Origin: Sporolactobacillus sp. THM7-7
GTDB taxonomy: Bacteria > Bacillota > Bacilli > Bacillales > Sporolactobacillaceae
Length of the DNA stretch: 64,000 nt
Direction: 5' to 3'
Assembly: GCF_004153225.1 (NCBI RefSeq)
Contig: NZ_SEMB01000006.1
Span: 1 to 64,000, forward strand
The position numbers and the translations under genes are program-made. The notes under the pieces are model-generated. The model did no database searches, was not told the DNA's origin, and saw only the letters and a list, made by a program, of their open reading frames with translations. The first letter of the stretch is position 1. Each line of letters begins with the position of its first letter. This document shows positions 8,909-19,041 of this stretch, in pieces.

Positions 8909-11900
8909 CACGGGAGCCCTCCTCCCTTTCCAATAAATCTTTTAATATGTCCGCATCTGTCATCTTTTTCAGCAAGCGGTACTCATTCCCCGGCTGCGAC
9001 TGATCGAATCGGCAGACCGAACGATATGGACAATATGTACAGGGTATCCTTTCCTGCATTTTATAAGGCGAGATTCGGACATCGCCTTCCATCATCCTTA
9101 TTCCGGCACGTTTCATCACTTGCTTTGTATAGCTGCCCAGCATTCGAAAATCGTCCGCGCCGGCAAGTGAAGAGTTTTTGTAAAACTCCCCGTTCTTCTT
9201 TAAGCCAAACGGGGCAACAGACGAATACCCCCCGATCGCTTTTTTATCCGTCAGAAGAAGAATCTCCTGATCGGCGGGAAGCAGGCCTTTCATCTTGAAA
9301 CGCTTGTACCGCTCATCTTCCAGAGCCTTCTGTGGCAGCTTGTCCGGTAGGCTGAGCAGCGGATTGTGCACGTGAAAATAAAGCACGCCCGCCGGCTCGG
9401 GCGAACTGCCGAGCCAATCCCTGGCATTCGTCAAGATGACCTCGAGATAAATCAGCATTTGTAGCGCCAGGCCATAGTACACATCGGCTAGCTTCAGATC
9501 TTTCCTGCCGGACTTATAATCAATGATCCGCAATAGCAGCCGGTTATGTTCATCCACGGCCTTATCCACCCGATCGATACGTCCGACAATGTCCATTTTG
9601 CATCCGTTCGGCAAAGTAAAAGTCAGCGGCGGAATCGGCTGCCCCGGGCCAAACGGCAATTCAAGCCCGACCGGCGAAAAGCCGCTGGACTGTGCGTGCA
9701 GGCGCATCACTCGGGCGACTGAGGCTACGACTTGCTCCAGTTTGTGCTGCAGGTATTGATGGCGGTTGGAACTCGTCAAAATCTGGCGCTGCAGTTTCGG
9801 CGCAAGCTCGCTCACCGTTTCCGCGGCCAGGCGATTGCACTCCGACGGCGACAGGTCGCCCCACGACCGGTGTCCGCGGGTCACGCGCTCCGTCATTCGT
9901 TTGATCGCCAAATGAAAAAGCTGCCCGATATCAGGAGCGGCCAGCTGAAACACTTCCCGTTCCCGAAGGTTAAGCCCGTAAGAAGCGAATTGGGCGAACG
10001 GGCAGGCGTTAAACTGTTCCATTCTCGAGACGCTGGCCTGAATCGTTTCTCCGTATAAGCGGCGTGCCGACTCCGGGCTAAGACGCGCCTCATTTCTTGA
10101 CAGCAAGCTGCCCAGAAGTTTGCTCATCCTCCCCCGCCAACCCGGCCGGGCGATGAGCCAGTTATAGGCGTCCCACCACAAGTCCGCTATTGGATAGCCT
10201 TTCTGCCACTCGCGGATTTGCGCAGTCAGGTAACTCATCGTTCTGCGTGGTCCGCTGACAAAGCCGATCTGATCCGAGTCGGCAAGTCCTCTCGGCTCGG
10301 ATGGCGAAAGACGGACGGACAGCCGTGGAAAAAAACGGCGGAGCCGGTTAATCAGCAAAGAGGGCGTGAGTGTCTCGCCGTCCTCCGAGGCAAGCGGATA
10401 GGAGAGATACAGCCTGTTCTTCGGCAAGGTAAGCGCCCGAAAAACAAGCTCATTTTCTTCTGCCATCTGACCCTCTCCGTTATCGGCGACGTGCACACCC
10501 CGGCTCTCCAGCAAGCTTCGGTCCTCATCGGAAAAAAGCCCTTCTTCCCGCGGATTCGCGGGAATCAGTCCTTCGTTGACACCGAGAAGGAATACCGCCT
10601 TTAATTCGGACGAACGCATCCGCTCCAGACTCCCAACCAGCACCTGATCCATGGCTGGAGGAACCGTGGCAAATTCGAGTGAATCAAGCCCGGCGTCAAT
10701 AATCTTAATAAACAGATCGAGAGAGATCGATTCGCTGCCGGCCCCCTCGACGCACTGATCAAGCATATCGATGACCGACTGCCACACCTGACCGTGCTCC
10801 CTGGCTTCCGTCAGTCGGTTTCGCTGCACGGCCTCCTCGGCAAGATGTTCCAATTTCTCCGGGACGGATAAATCGACGAGAAACTGATAAATCGATGCGC
10901 ATTTATCACGGACATTGGCCGCTGTTTTAACCGACCTCTCAAAGGACGCAAGAGGCGCTGCGACAATCCGTCGATACCGGTTGATTCTTTTTTCCGCGCG
11001 GCGTTCTTCCTCGGAAAGTCCCTGTTCGTTCTCTTCCAGTCCGCGGTATTTTCGGTACGTCCACATGTCGCCGTCCGTCCATTTTTTCCCGTGAATGCCG
11101 AAGGCCAGAACATAATTCTCCAGTTCGTCCATCGCCTCGCGTACATCTTCAGGCCGGCTGCCCGCCGGTGTCAGAAGGCCGGTCTTCACACAACGGAAAA
11201 CCGATTCATACCGCCAGTTCTGCTGGACCACTTCAAGGGCTGAGCGGAGCAGTTCTATGAGCGGATGGTGCCGCATTGGGCGTTTCTCGTCGATAAAAAC
11301 TGGGATGCCATAGTCGGAAAAAACGGTTTCGACGAGATCTTTGTAGTTTTCCAGATGACGAACCAGCACGGTGATGTCACGGAAACGGTACCCGCAATCA
11401 CGGGCCAGATCAAGAATATCCCGGGCCGCCTGCTCGACTTCCTCGCGCCGGGCCCCTGCCTCCGTCAGCATCAGCCCATCCGTCTCCTTCGCCGGCTTAT
11501 AGGCGGGCCGGTCAAACGTGAGCGCAAGATGCTTTAACGCCGGACTTTCGGGGCGAAGAATATCTGTTTTGATAGTAAAAGGCTCTATCTCGAGGCCAAG
11601 ATCTTCCGCGTGTTCTTTCAGCTGAATGAAGAGGAGCGCGGGGTGCCGGTAAACCGAATACATGTCCGGCGGCCGGTCATACGGCTTGTCGATTCCGATT
11701 GCGACGGTCACCTGTTTTGCCGTCTGCATCAGCGTCTCCACCGCGCTCTGCTCTTCCGGAGTCATCGTCTGGAACCCGTCGATCCAAATCTGAGCGTTTT
11801 TCAAAAAGTCCGTCTCTGCGATTTTTTCCTCCATCAACCGCAGGTAGTCTTCGCTTTCCACATATTTACCAGCGAGCGCTTTTTCAAAGGGTGCGTAAAT

Positions 11901-12398
11901 CATAGCCAGATCGTGGAGCTTGTCCCTCAGAAGCAAGTCCTCCGCCGTCTCCGGATCGAGCGAATCCGCCTGGGAAGCGACGTCGCCCGGCGTCAGGCAA
12001 TAGCGTTTGAATTCCGTTATGGTCTTGCCAAGGAGGTCGTAAAATCCAGCCTGTTCCGAAGCTTTTCGAAACAAACGAAACTCGGCTTTATTTTGTTCAA
12101 CGATTTTGCGCAGGAGCATCGTCACCCCTGTACGATCCAAATGGTAGCGTGTCATGCCGCCGGCCTGCTGGAGAACGCGGAGCGCGAGGCGCCGCATGCT
12201 GTAAACGTTCAGCCGGGTCATCCCGCCGGCGGGCAGTGTCTTCGCAAACGTATACTCCATGTCGAAGGTCATATGATCCGGAACGAGATAAATGAGCGTC
12301 GGGCCCGACGGATCTTCTTTCAGCTGTGCCCGGACTTCCTCCATACAGCTCTCCGTTTTTCCGGTTCCCGGACGGCCTAAGATAAAACGGACGGACAT
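8898..12398 (-). CDS. addB: ATP-dependent helicase/nuclease subunit B
   Basis: AddB is the second subunit of the AddAB helicase-nuclease and carries the other nuclease domain and a Fe-S staple. I chose the ATG with AAGGAGG seven bases upstream, giving 1166 residues; a start 12 codons earlier lacks a good site. Walker A-like GRPGTGKTE lies near residue 7. The four expected Fe-S cysteines are visible: one in FNACPF near 800, and the C-terminal CTYC/SVC set at 1120, 1123 and 1129. LRIIDYKSGRKD is the nuclease metal motif. It is first in the repair operon, and a LexA-type box overlaps its promoter. Confidence 0.97.
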   Translation of the reverse strand: MSVRFILGRPGTGKTESCMEEVRAQLKEDPSGPTLIYLVPDHMTFDMEYTFAKTLPAGGMTRLNVYSMRRLALRVLQQAGGMTRYHLDRTGVTMLLRKIVEQNKAEFRLFRKASEQAGFYDLLGKTITEFKRYCLTPGDVASQADSLDPETAEDLLLRDKLHDLAMIYAPFEKALAGKYVESEDYLRLMEEKIAETDFLKNAQIWIDGFQTMTPEEQSAVETLMQTAKQVTVAIGIDKPYDRPPDMYSVYRHPALLFIQLKEHAEDLGLEIEPFTIKTDILRPESPALKHLALTFDRPAYKPAKETDGLMLTEAGARREEVEQAARDILDLARDCGYRFRDITVLVRHLENYKDLVETVFSDYGIPVFIDEKRPMRHHPLIELLRSALEVVQQNWRYESVFRCVKTGLLTPAGSRPEDVREAMDELENYVLAFGIHGKKWTDGDMWTYRKYRGLEENEQGLSEEERRAEKRINRYRRIVAAPLASFERSVKTAANVRDKCASIYQFLVDLSVPEKLEHLAEEAVQRNRLTEAREHGQVWQSVIDMLDQCVEGAGSESISLDLFIKIIDAGLDSLEFATVPPAMDQVLVGSLERMRSSELKAVFLLGVNEGLIPANPREEGLFSDEDRSLLESRGVHVADNGEGQMAEENELVFRALTLPKNRLYLSYPLASEDGETLTPSLLINRLRRFFPRLSVRLSPSEPRGLADSDQIGFVSGPRRTMSYLTAQIREWQKGYPIADLWWDAYNWLIARPGWRGRMSKLLGSLLSRNEARLSPESARRLYGETIQASVSRMEQFNACPFAQFASYGLNLREREVFQLAAPDIGQLFHLAIKRMTERVTRGHRSWGDLSPSECNRLAAETVSELAPKLQRQILTSSNRHQYLQHKLEQVVASVARVMRLHAQSSGFSPVGLELPFGPGQPIPPLTFTLPNGCKMDIVGRIDRVDKAVDEHNRLLLRIIDYKSGRKDLKLADVYYGLALQMLIYLEVILTNARDWLGSSPEPAGVLYFHVHNPLLSLPDKLPQKALEDERYKRFKMKGLLPADQEILLLTDKKAIGGYSSVAPFGLKKNGEFYKNSSLAGADDFRMLGSYTKQVMKRAGIRMMEGDVRISPYKMQERIPCTYCPYRSVCRFDQSQPGNEYRLLKKMTDADILKDLLEREEGSRDAD

Positions 12399-12466
12399 GC
12401 TCGTCCCTCCTTTCGGTCTTTCTGAAAATCTCATTATCGTTCCACAACATCATTATCATTTTTTCA

Positions 12467-12475
12467 ATTATAACA
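12467..12475 (-). promoter_or_regulatory. Extended -10 promoter of addB
   Basis: On the minus strand the sequence reads TGTTATAAT, a perfect -10 hexamer with an extended TGn. It lies about 70 bp before the chosen addB start. The -35 position has only a weak match and is covered by the LexA-type box. Confidence 0.6.
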
Positions 12476-12481
12476 TAAGCA

Positions 12482-12493
12482 GAACGTTTGTTC
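12482..12493 (-). promoter_or_regulatory. LexA (SOS) operator at addB promoter
   Basis: The minus strand reads GAACAAACGTTC, flanked as AGAACAAACGTTCT. This fits the Gram-positive LexA/DinR consensus GAACRNRYGTTC at every position. It overlaps the -35 region of the addB promoter, so LexA would block polymerase. Regulation of addBA-sbcDC by SOS is inferred. Confidence 0.75.
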
Positions 12494-12521
12494 TAATAAA
12501 AAGTACAGATTTATAAAGAAA

Positions 12522-12537
12522 ACTTGGCAGAACCAAG
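12522..12537 (-). terminator. Possible weak terminator after the PAP2 gene
   Basis: The minus strand reads CTTGG-TTCTG-CCAAG followed by TTTTC. The stem is only five or six pairs. It lies about 110 bp past the PAP2 stop and just upstream of the addB promoter. Confidence 0.35.
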
Positions 12538-12643
12538 CCCCTGGCATCGGATGATCCTTAATTGTACTTTTACTAAATTCCGCAAGCATTTACATATTTT
12601 CTTTACATAAAAAAATCGGGTACGCTTCATGTCTGGCAGCGCC

Positions 12644-13300
12644 TCACGGCATTTTCCTGTCATGGCAGCGGAGACGCTCAATAAATATCAGAAGGCATGC
12701 GGACCCACAGACAAGCACGCCTCCGATACAATAACCTGCAAGAATATCGCTAAAAAAATGAACCCGCAAAAACGGACGGCTGAAACCGATTCCCAGAATC
12801 ATCGCCAGACAGACAGCTGTCCAAAGGCGTCTGAGCCATTTCGTCTGAATCAGAGGCGCGGCAAGCAGAATCAGGAGTCCGTAAACCGATGCGGCGTTCA
12901 TCGTGTGGCCGCTCGGAAAGCTGTACCCGGTTTCCGGTACCAAGTGCGGAAAATCCGGCCGCTCCCTCATGATCCAATGTTTCAGCAGGCTGTTCACCCC
13001 CCGTTCTGCAAAAAAAACGATCGGAAGAAGAAAAAAAGCGATCCCGTTTTTTTTATAAAGAAAAAACACGAGGCAGAGGACGATAATCGGAATCAGGAGT
13101 CGGCTGGCCCCGAAATCAGTCAGCTTCGAGAAAAAATCGATCATCGGCGGTGTTCTGATCGGATCCAACATCAGGATGAGCGTATTATCCAGAGAACGTA
13201 CCGACGGATGGCGAATAGCGAGCACCAGGACAAGAAACGCCAGCAGAAACGTTAACAGGGCAAAAAACCACGGATACATGCTTCTTCGGTCGGCTTTCAT
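12644..13300 (-). CDS. PAP2-family membrane phosphatase
   Basis: Type 2 phosphatidic-acid phosphatase family, acting on lipid or undecaprenyl pyrophosphates at the membrane. The three family motifs are visible: KHWIMRERP, then PSGHTMNA, then SRPFLRVHFFSDILAG. Between them are about five hydrophobic segments. The start is uncertain: I use the ATG preceded by AAAGGA (218 residues), but ATG codons 12 and 18 codons upstream are open, one with GGAGG four bases away. The substrate cannot be read from sequence; undecaprenyl pyrophosphate (BcrC-like) or phosphatidylglycerophosphate is possible. It stands alone upstream of addB on the same strand. Confidence 0.88.
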   Translation of the reverse strand: MKADRRSMYPWFFALLTFLLAFLVLVLAIRHPSVRSLDNTLILMLDPIRTPPMIDFFSKLTDFGASRLLIPIIVLCLVFFLYKKNGIAFFLLPIVFFAERGVNSLLKHWIMRERPDFPHLVPETGYSFPSGHTMNAASVYGLLILLAAPLIQTKWLRRLWTAVCLAMILGIGFSRPFLRVHFFSDILAGYCIGGVLVCGSACLLIFIERLRCHDRKMP

Positions 13301-13505
13301 TTCAAGATCTTTCCTTTCTCTTTCAGAGCGGATCATAGAGCCTCCGACCCCCATCGTATGTTAAGATTAAATCAGATGCCGGTATTGGTATCTATGTGCT
13401 TGTTCCAGAAATTAGACACGCTCGGAAAATAGAAAAAGGAACTGCCCGAACGATCAGGCCGTTTCTGTTCCGCTGCGCACGCGAAGAAAAAAAGAGGGTG
13501 ATAGA

Positions 13506-13958
13506 ATGACAGATTTTACTTTTACACTAAAGGGAGAATGGAAAGGCTCCTGGGACGGAACCGGATTGATCCGAACTAAAGGCATTGAAACCGATATCTC
13601 GGTCGACACATCGATGAAAGGGCGCAGTATCGGTACCAATCCCGATGAACTGCTGCTCAGCGCCCTGGCTTCCTGCTATATGATCACACTCGGCATCCGT
13701 CTGGAAAAAGAACAATTGGCCTACGATCATATCTCGATCCGAACAACCGGTGTTGTCACAAAAAAAGGAGGGTTGCACTTTGAGAAGGTTGTTCATAAAC
13801 CGGTCATTTTTGTTCCCGGAAAAATGACCCAAAAACGGCAGGAACAGCTGCTAAAGGCCGTTCGCCAGGCGGAACAGGACTGTATGGTCGCTAAAGCGGT
13901 ATACGGCAACGTCCGGGTCACGGTCGAACCAGTATTTGAAACGTTCTCGTTAAACTGA
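13506..13958 (+). CDS. OsmC/Ohr-family peroxiredoxin-like protein
   Basis: A 150-residue protein of the OsmC/Ohr family, whose members reduce organic hydroperoxides with two cysteines. The first cysteine is in SALASCYMI near residue 58 and the second in AEQDCMVAKAVYGN near 126, both in the expected contexts. The usual family length is 135-150. A GAGGGTGATAGA site precedes the ATG. It is transcribed alone, divergent from the PAP2 gene. Whether it belongs to the Ohr, OsmC or YhfA-like subgroup is not decided by eye. The downstream 150 bp hold no clear gene. Confidence 0.85.
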   Translation: MTDFTFTLKGEWKGSWDGTGLIRTKGIETDISVDTSMKGRSIGTNPDELLLSALASCYMITLGIRLEKEQLAYDHISIRTTGVVTKKGGLHFEKVVHKPVIFVPGKMTQKRQEQLLKAVRQAEQDCMVAKAVYGNVRVTVEPVFETFSLN

Positions 13959-14111
13959 GGAGCATTCAATTCATGATTAGCATAAACAACGCTTGGCACT
14001 GTTTTTGCTTTTTTTTGCTTCCTCTCATCGAAAAAAAGCGAGTCATTCCCTCCTTAGGAAAACCAGATAAAGACCGATTTATGCGACCCGATCCATGGAC
14101 CGTTTGCTTTC

Positions 14112-14432
14112 TCAGACTTTGCCGCCTTCTTTGACTCTTGTTTTTACTTTGTTAAAATTTTCCTGAGCTAAAATAGCTGCCTTTTGAACGCCAAGCGTTA
14201 AGTCATGCACCGCTTCTTTTTTTCTATAAAATTCAATCTGAATCGAAGAAAAGTTTTGCGTCAGCCGATTTTTCTCCGCCGCAATTTTTTCTAGCTGCTC
14301 GCGCATCTTCTCCCCCGTTGCCGAAATCTTTCCCACCGTTCCGCTCATCCGCCTGATCGTTTTTCCGACGGACACAGTAAACGCAATAATCGCCGCGACG
14401 ACAAGCACCAAGCTTAAATAAACAATAATCAT
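14112..14432 (-). CDS. DUF948-family membrane-anchored protein (YtxG-like)
   Basis: A 106-residue protein with an N-terminal membrane segment (residues 2-22), followed by an amphipathic, charged coil rich in E, K and Q. This is the layout of the DUF948/YtxG family, whose members often accompany YtxH in general-stress operons of Bacillus. No ytxH partner is seen here. The N-terminal helix probably anchors it in the plasma membrane with the coil in the cytoplasm. The molecular role is unknown. It lies downstream of menE's neighbours on the same strand, with its own spacing of 89 bp from the menE stop. Confidence 0.75.
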   Translation of the reverse strand: MIIVYLSLVLVVAAIIAFTVSVGKTIRRMSGTVGKISATGEKMREQLEKIAAEKNRLTQNFSSIQIEFYRKKEAVHDLTLGVQKAAILAQENFNKVKTRVKEGGKV

Positions 14433-14521
14433 CTTTCAACGCCTCTTTCCTATTGCTTACTTTCTTGCAATGATTCGCTTATCATACTTAAAAAATTCGC
14501 CTAATATCGGTATTTTTAAGG

Positions 14522-16015
14522 TTAATCGGTCACCTGGCTGTCCGGGATAAAGTCAAAAAGTTTTCTTCTCAGCAGTTTCCGGGACGCATTTCTTGGCAGT
14601 TCTTTGATTTTCCGTATATGGACGGGGACTTTATATTTTGCCAGATGACTGCTGCAATACTGCAGCATCTCCGCTTCGGAAAAACGGCATCCTGCTTTAG
14701 TCTTTACAAAGGCATAAGGAACCATTCCCCACTGCTCATCTTTAATTCCGATGACGCCCGCCTCCTGTACGCAGGGGTGCCCGGTGAGAACCGATTCAAT
14801 TTCCGCTGGATAAACGTTCTCCCCGCCGGAGATGATCAAATCTTTACGCCTGTCCAAAACATATAAAAAACCGTCCGGATCAAGATAACCAATATCGCCC
14901 GTATAAAGCCAGCCGTCCCGAATGGCTTTTCTCGTGGCTTCCGGGCGCCGCCAGTATCCGGACGTCACATTCAAACCTTTAACGGCAATCTCGCCGGGTA
15001 CATTCGGCCCCTGATCCTGACCTTCCGAGACGATACGAATCTGCCCGGGAAAAAGCGGTTTTCCCGCAGAACCCAGCTTATCAAACATAAACTCTGGCGC
15101 CAGCGTAGCCATTTGAGAAGCGGTTTCGGTCAGACCATACGTCTGATACACCGGTACGCCTTTTTCTCTGCAGCAATTCAGAAGCGGCAAAGGAGCCGGG
15201 CCGCCGCCAAGCAGCATGCAGCGGAAACGTTCCGGGTATCCGTCCTCACCCAGTGCATCGAGCATGCGTCTAAGCATATTGGTGACGACGGACATCATCG
15301 TCACGCCATTTTCTCTGATCTGCCGATTAGCCGCCTGCGGATTGAATTTTCGGGACAGAACGACGGGCATGCCGTAAATCACATTTTTCATGACAATGGA
15401 TATGCCGCTGACGTGGAAAAGAGGCACGCAGCAGAGCCACTTGTCATCCGCGCGGAAACCGAGATTGAGAATGGATCCGGTCGCGTTCCACCAGTGGTTG
15501 CCCAAGGTTAGTATGACCCCCTTTGGATGCCCGGTTGTTCCTGATGTATAAATAATCGTACAGGGTTGATTCAAGTCCGCTTCCGCCGGCAAGCCGCTTC
15601 GGCCGGCCGGCTGTTTGCGAACCTGCTGCATCGTCAGAAGCCTGCAGACTTTTTTTTCGCACACGGACAGTGCCTTTTCATGGCAGGCCGGATCTGTTAT
15701 CAGCCATCCGGCGCCAGAATCGGCCACCTGCCACGCCTCTTCCTCGGCGGTCAGCCGGGTATTCAGCGGAACGGCAACCGCCCCGATGGCCATCAATGCG
15801 TGGAAGAAACGGATAAATTCGAGACTGTTTTCACCGAGCAGGGCGACCCTGTCTCCGCTCCGGATGCCGAGCGAGCCGAGCCTGTCCGCCACCGCGGAGA
15901 CCTGTTGATAAAGTGTCAGAAAATCAACGGTCTCATTTTCCGTTTCATAGGCGACGCGGTCTGGAGTCAGCGCGGCCCGTTGCCGAAGCCAGTTAGGCAT
16001 GGTTGTGTCTGTCAT
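14522..16015 (-). CDS. menE: o-succinylbenzoate-CoA ligase
   Basis: Adenylate-forming ligase that activates o-succinylbenzoate to its CoA thioester in menaquinone synthesis, feeding MenB. The 497-residue protein has the AMP-binding P-loop YTSGTTGHPKG near 155. It also has the A5 motif YQTYGLTET, the YTGDIG motif near 375 and the A8-A10 region DRRKDLIISGGENVYP with a C-terminal NASRKLLRRKL lysine region. An AAAGGAG site lies 10 bases before the ATG. menB is upstream on the same strand, separated by repeat copy B. General acyl-CoA ligases share these motifs, but the menB neighbour and MenE-type N terminus support the call. Confidence 0.93.
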   Translation of the reverse strand: MTDTTMPNWLRQRAALTPDRVAYETENETVDFLTLYQQVSAVADRLGSLGIRSGDRVALLGENSLEFIRFFHALMAIGAVAVPLNTRLTAEEEAWQVADSGAGWLITDPACHEKALSVCEKKVCRLLTMQQVRKQPAGRSGLPAEADLNQPCTIIYTSGTTGHPKGVILTLGNHWWNATGSILNLGFRADDKWLCCVPLFHVSGISIVMKNVIYGMPVVLSRKFNPQAANRQIRENGVTMMSVVTNMLRRMLDALGEDGYPERFRCMLLGGGPAPLPLLNCCREKGVPVYQTYGLTETASQMATLAPEFMFDKLGSAGKPLFPGQIRIVSEGQDQGPNVPGEIAVKGLNVTSGYWRRPEATRKAIRDGWLYTGDIGYLDPDGFLYVLDRRKDLIISGGENVYPAEIESVLTGHPCVQEAGVIGIKDEQWGMVPYAFVKTKAGCRFSEAEMLQYCSSHLAKYKVPVHIRKIKELPRNASRKLLRRKLFDFIPDSQVTD

Positions 16016-16039
16016 TAAGAAAAATCTCCTTTAAAAGGA

Positions 16040-16182
16040 TGTTCGAAAAGTCCGGGAAAAATGGCCGCCCAATCTCAACGTCCGCCTGCTTCCCCGTTCC
16101 TCACGTACTTTGCATGTACGCTCCGATACTCGAATCGGCGCTTCCCCAACCTTCTCGGCCCTTTTATCCTCCTTTTCGAACA
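16040..16182. repeat. Dispersed intergenic repeat, family 1 copy B
   Basis: Begins TGTTCGAAAAG and ends CTTTTCGAACA, a perfect 11-bp terminal inverted repeat 143 bp overall. It lies inside the menB-menE operon, 24 bp before the menE start. The interior contains a small CGTAC/GTACG hairpin. Confidence 0.8.
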
Positions 16183-16287
16183 GATTCTAAACAATCATTC
16201 GTGAAAATGTTTGCAATTTTACGGTATAGTGAAAAACGGCCCTCTTTAAAAGCCGTTCTCACTATATACATAGAATCGCTGCCGGGT

Positions 16288-17109
16288 TTAAGGGAACTTT
16301 GGAAATTTGCTGAAATCCGGATCGCGTTTTTCTTTGAACGCGTCCCGGCCTTCTTTGGCTTCATCCGTCGTGTAATAAAGCAGTGTCGCATCTCCGCCGA
16401 GCTGCTGTAGACCGGCCAGACCATCCGATTCGGCATTGAAGGACGCCTTCAGGAATCGCAGTGCCGTGGCGCTTTTTGCCAGCATCTCCTTTGCCCATTT
16501 CACCGTTTCTTCCTCAAGCTTCTCAAGCGGAACAACCGTATTGACAAGCCCCATCTCCAGAGCCTGCTGCGCGTTGTACTGACGGCACAGATACCAAATT
16601 TCGCGCGCCTTCTTGTGTCCCACGATACGCGCCAGATATCCCGCACCGTATCCCGCGTCGAAGCTGCCGACTTTCGGACCAGTCTGCCCGAAGACGGCAT
16701 TGTCCGCGGCGATGGTCAAATCGCAAACAACTTGCAGCACATTGCCGCCGCCGATCGCGTAGCCGGCCACCATGGCGATCACTGGTTTGGGGATGATCCG
16801 GATCAGGTGCTGCAGATCAAGGACATTCAGGCGCGGAATGTTATCGCTGCCAACATATCCTCCGTTGCCCCGTACCTTCTGGTCACCGCCCGAGCAAAAC
16901 GCTTTTGTTCCAGCTCCGGTCAGAATCACAACGCCGATGCTCGCGTCATCGCGGACTCTGGAAAACGCGTCGATCATCTCCATCACCGTTTTCGGTGTGA
17001 AGGCATTCCGGACACGGGGCCGATTGATGGTAATCTTGGCAATTCCTTCGTATTTTTCAAAAATGATTTCATCATATGGTTTAATGGTTTCCCATTCAAA
17101 AGATGACAT
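16288..17109 (-). CDS. menB: 1,4-dihydroxy-2-naphthoyl-CoA synthase
   Basis: Crotonase-fold enzyme that closes the naphthoate ring: o-succinylbenzoyl-CoA to 1,4-dihydroxy-2-naphthoyl-CoA. At 273 residues it matches the Bacillus protein. The oxyanion-hole segments [12 protein letters not shown] (near 73) and [12 protein letters not shown] are present. So is the MenB-typical [22 protein letters not shown] stretch, and the C terminus ends in the characteristic [11 protein letters not shown]. It is first in a menB-menE pair. menA is 4 kb away as a separate unit, and menF/D/H/C are not in the window. Confidence 0.97.
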   Translation of the reverse strand: MSSFEWETIKPYDEIIFEKYEGIAKITINRPRVRNAFTPKTVMEMIDAFSRVRDDASIGVVILTGAGTKAFCSGGDQKVRGNGGYVGSDNIPRLNVLDLQHLIRIIPKPVIAMVAGYAIGGGNVLQVVCDLTIAADNAVFGQTGPKVGSFDAGYGAGYLARIVGHKKAREIWYLCRQYNAQQALEMGLVNTVVPLEKLEEETVKWAKEMLAKSATALRFLKASFNAESDGLAGLQQLGGDATLLYYTTDEAKEGRDAFKEKRDPDFSKFPKFP

Positions 17110-18188
<1,079 letters not shown>

Positions 18189-18193
18189 TAAAT

Positions 18194-18273
18194 AAACCGG
18201 GACGCGCCAGATGATCCGAACCTTAAAAATACTGAAAAAGGTCGGTTCAGTCAAACGATCCCGGTTTTTTTTT
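18194..18273. terminator. Terminator after fabL
   Basis: AAACCGGGA at 18194-18202 pairs with TCCCGGTTT at 18259-18267, followed by a run of T. An inner GAACC/GGTTC pairing extends the structure. It lies between fabL and the convergent SOD gene. Confidence 0.8.
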
Positions 18274-18320
18274 ACTTTTGATCAAGGCCGAATACCGAGC
18301 GCCGCGCCTGACGCTGAATG

Positions 18321-18875
18321 TCACTTAATAACGCCGCAAAGAACGCGCGCACCGGCATTTCCATCCGGATCTGTTCTCTGATCGTCGCCGCGTTCGTGAA
18401 TAATCAGAGCCGATCCGTCCGCGTCCCTGAGCGAGTTCGGCTTCCCGATTTCAAGAGTGACACGCGGATTGAAAACGATCGTTTTCACACGTCCGTGAGA
18501 ATCTGCAAAGACATTGGACATATCCCCTGCATGCGGACCAAGCGGATTTTTCAGGCCGTGCTGTTTCTGATAGGGATTAAAATGACCGCCGGCGGACATA
18601 AAATCCGGCGGCGTGCACGTACCGAACTCATGAAAATGAATCGCATGAATGCCCGGAGTAAGCCCTTCCGCCTGAAGTGCGATCCGAACCCCTTTTACCG
18701 TCTCTGTAAGCATCGCCTGGCCGACTTCCTCGCCTTTTGCATTTATCAGCGAAACAACCAGCGTCCGCCCCGTCTCTTCCTTGGCGCTAACCTTCAGGCC
18801 GTGCTGATGCACCATAGCTACAACGGCGATGATCAGCGCGAGGCATCCGATATAGATTATTTTCCTGAATGTCAC
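18321..18875 (-). CDS. sodC: Cu-Zn superoxide dismutase, membrane-anchored
   Basis: Copper-zinc superoxide dismutase acting outside the membrane. An uncleaved or lipoprotein-less N-terminal hydrophobic segment (IIYIGCLALIIAVVAM) precedes the SOD domain. All expected metal ligands are visible: HFHE, GGHFNP, QKQHG, GPHAGD and the late IIHERGDD, plus the disulfide cysteines in FGTC and VLCG. B. subtilis YojM, by contrast, is known to lack two copper ligands, so this one is likely active. The start is uncertain: I use a GTG nine bases after AGGGGG; a GTG two codons earlier or an ATG seven codons earlier are alternatives. Confidence 0.9.
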   Translation of the reverse strand: MTFRKIIYIGCLALIIAVVAMVHQHGLKVSAKEETGRTLVVSLINAKGEEVGQAMLTETVKGVRIALQAEGLTPGIHAIHFHEFGTCTPPDFMSAGGHFNPYQKQHGLKNPLGPHAGDMSNVFADSHGRVKTIVFNPRVTLEIGKPNSLRDADGSALIIHERGDDQRTDPDGNAGARVLCGVIK

Positions 18876-18996
18876 TTTCACCGACCCCCTCACCATATCT
18901 TGTACCGTTTCGTCCGATTCTACTCATAAACAGTCCCTAATTAGGCTATATTTTTGCAGATGGACAGAGGTAATGGACGCAAAGCGCGGGACTCCC

Positions 18997-19025
18997 TTTT
19001 CAAAATACCGTTTCAATGCTACACT
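18997..19025 (+). promoter_or_regulatory. Candidate mscL promoter
   Basis: TTTTCA, a 17-bp spacer, then TGC-TACACT. The extended -10 compensates for the weak -35. Transcription from here would include the structured leader that follows. Confidence 0.5.
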
Positions 19026-19041
19026 TTTTTGTACGTGAGGA

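Noticed and set aside
8384-9298. Long plus-strand open frame over addA/addB
   Set aside because: It is antisense to two securely identified genes, shows no family motif and has no ribosome site. It is a shadow of GC-rich coding sequence.
11610-12380. Plus-strand open frame over the start of addB
   Set aside because: Antisense shadow; composition is biased to His, Arg and Phe as expected from the reverse of the real frame.
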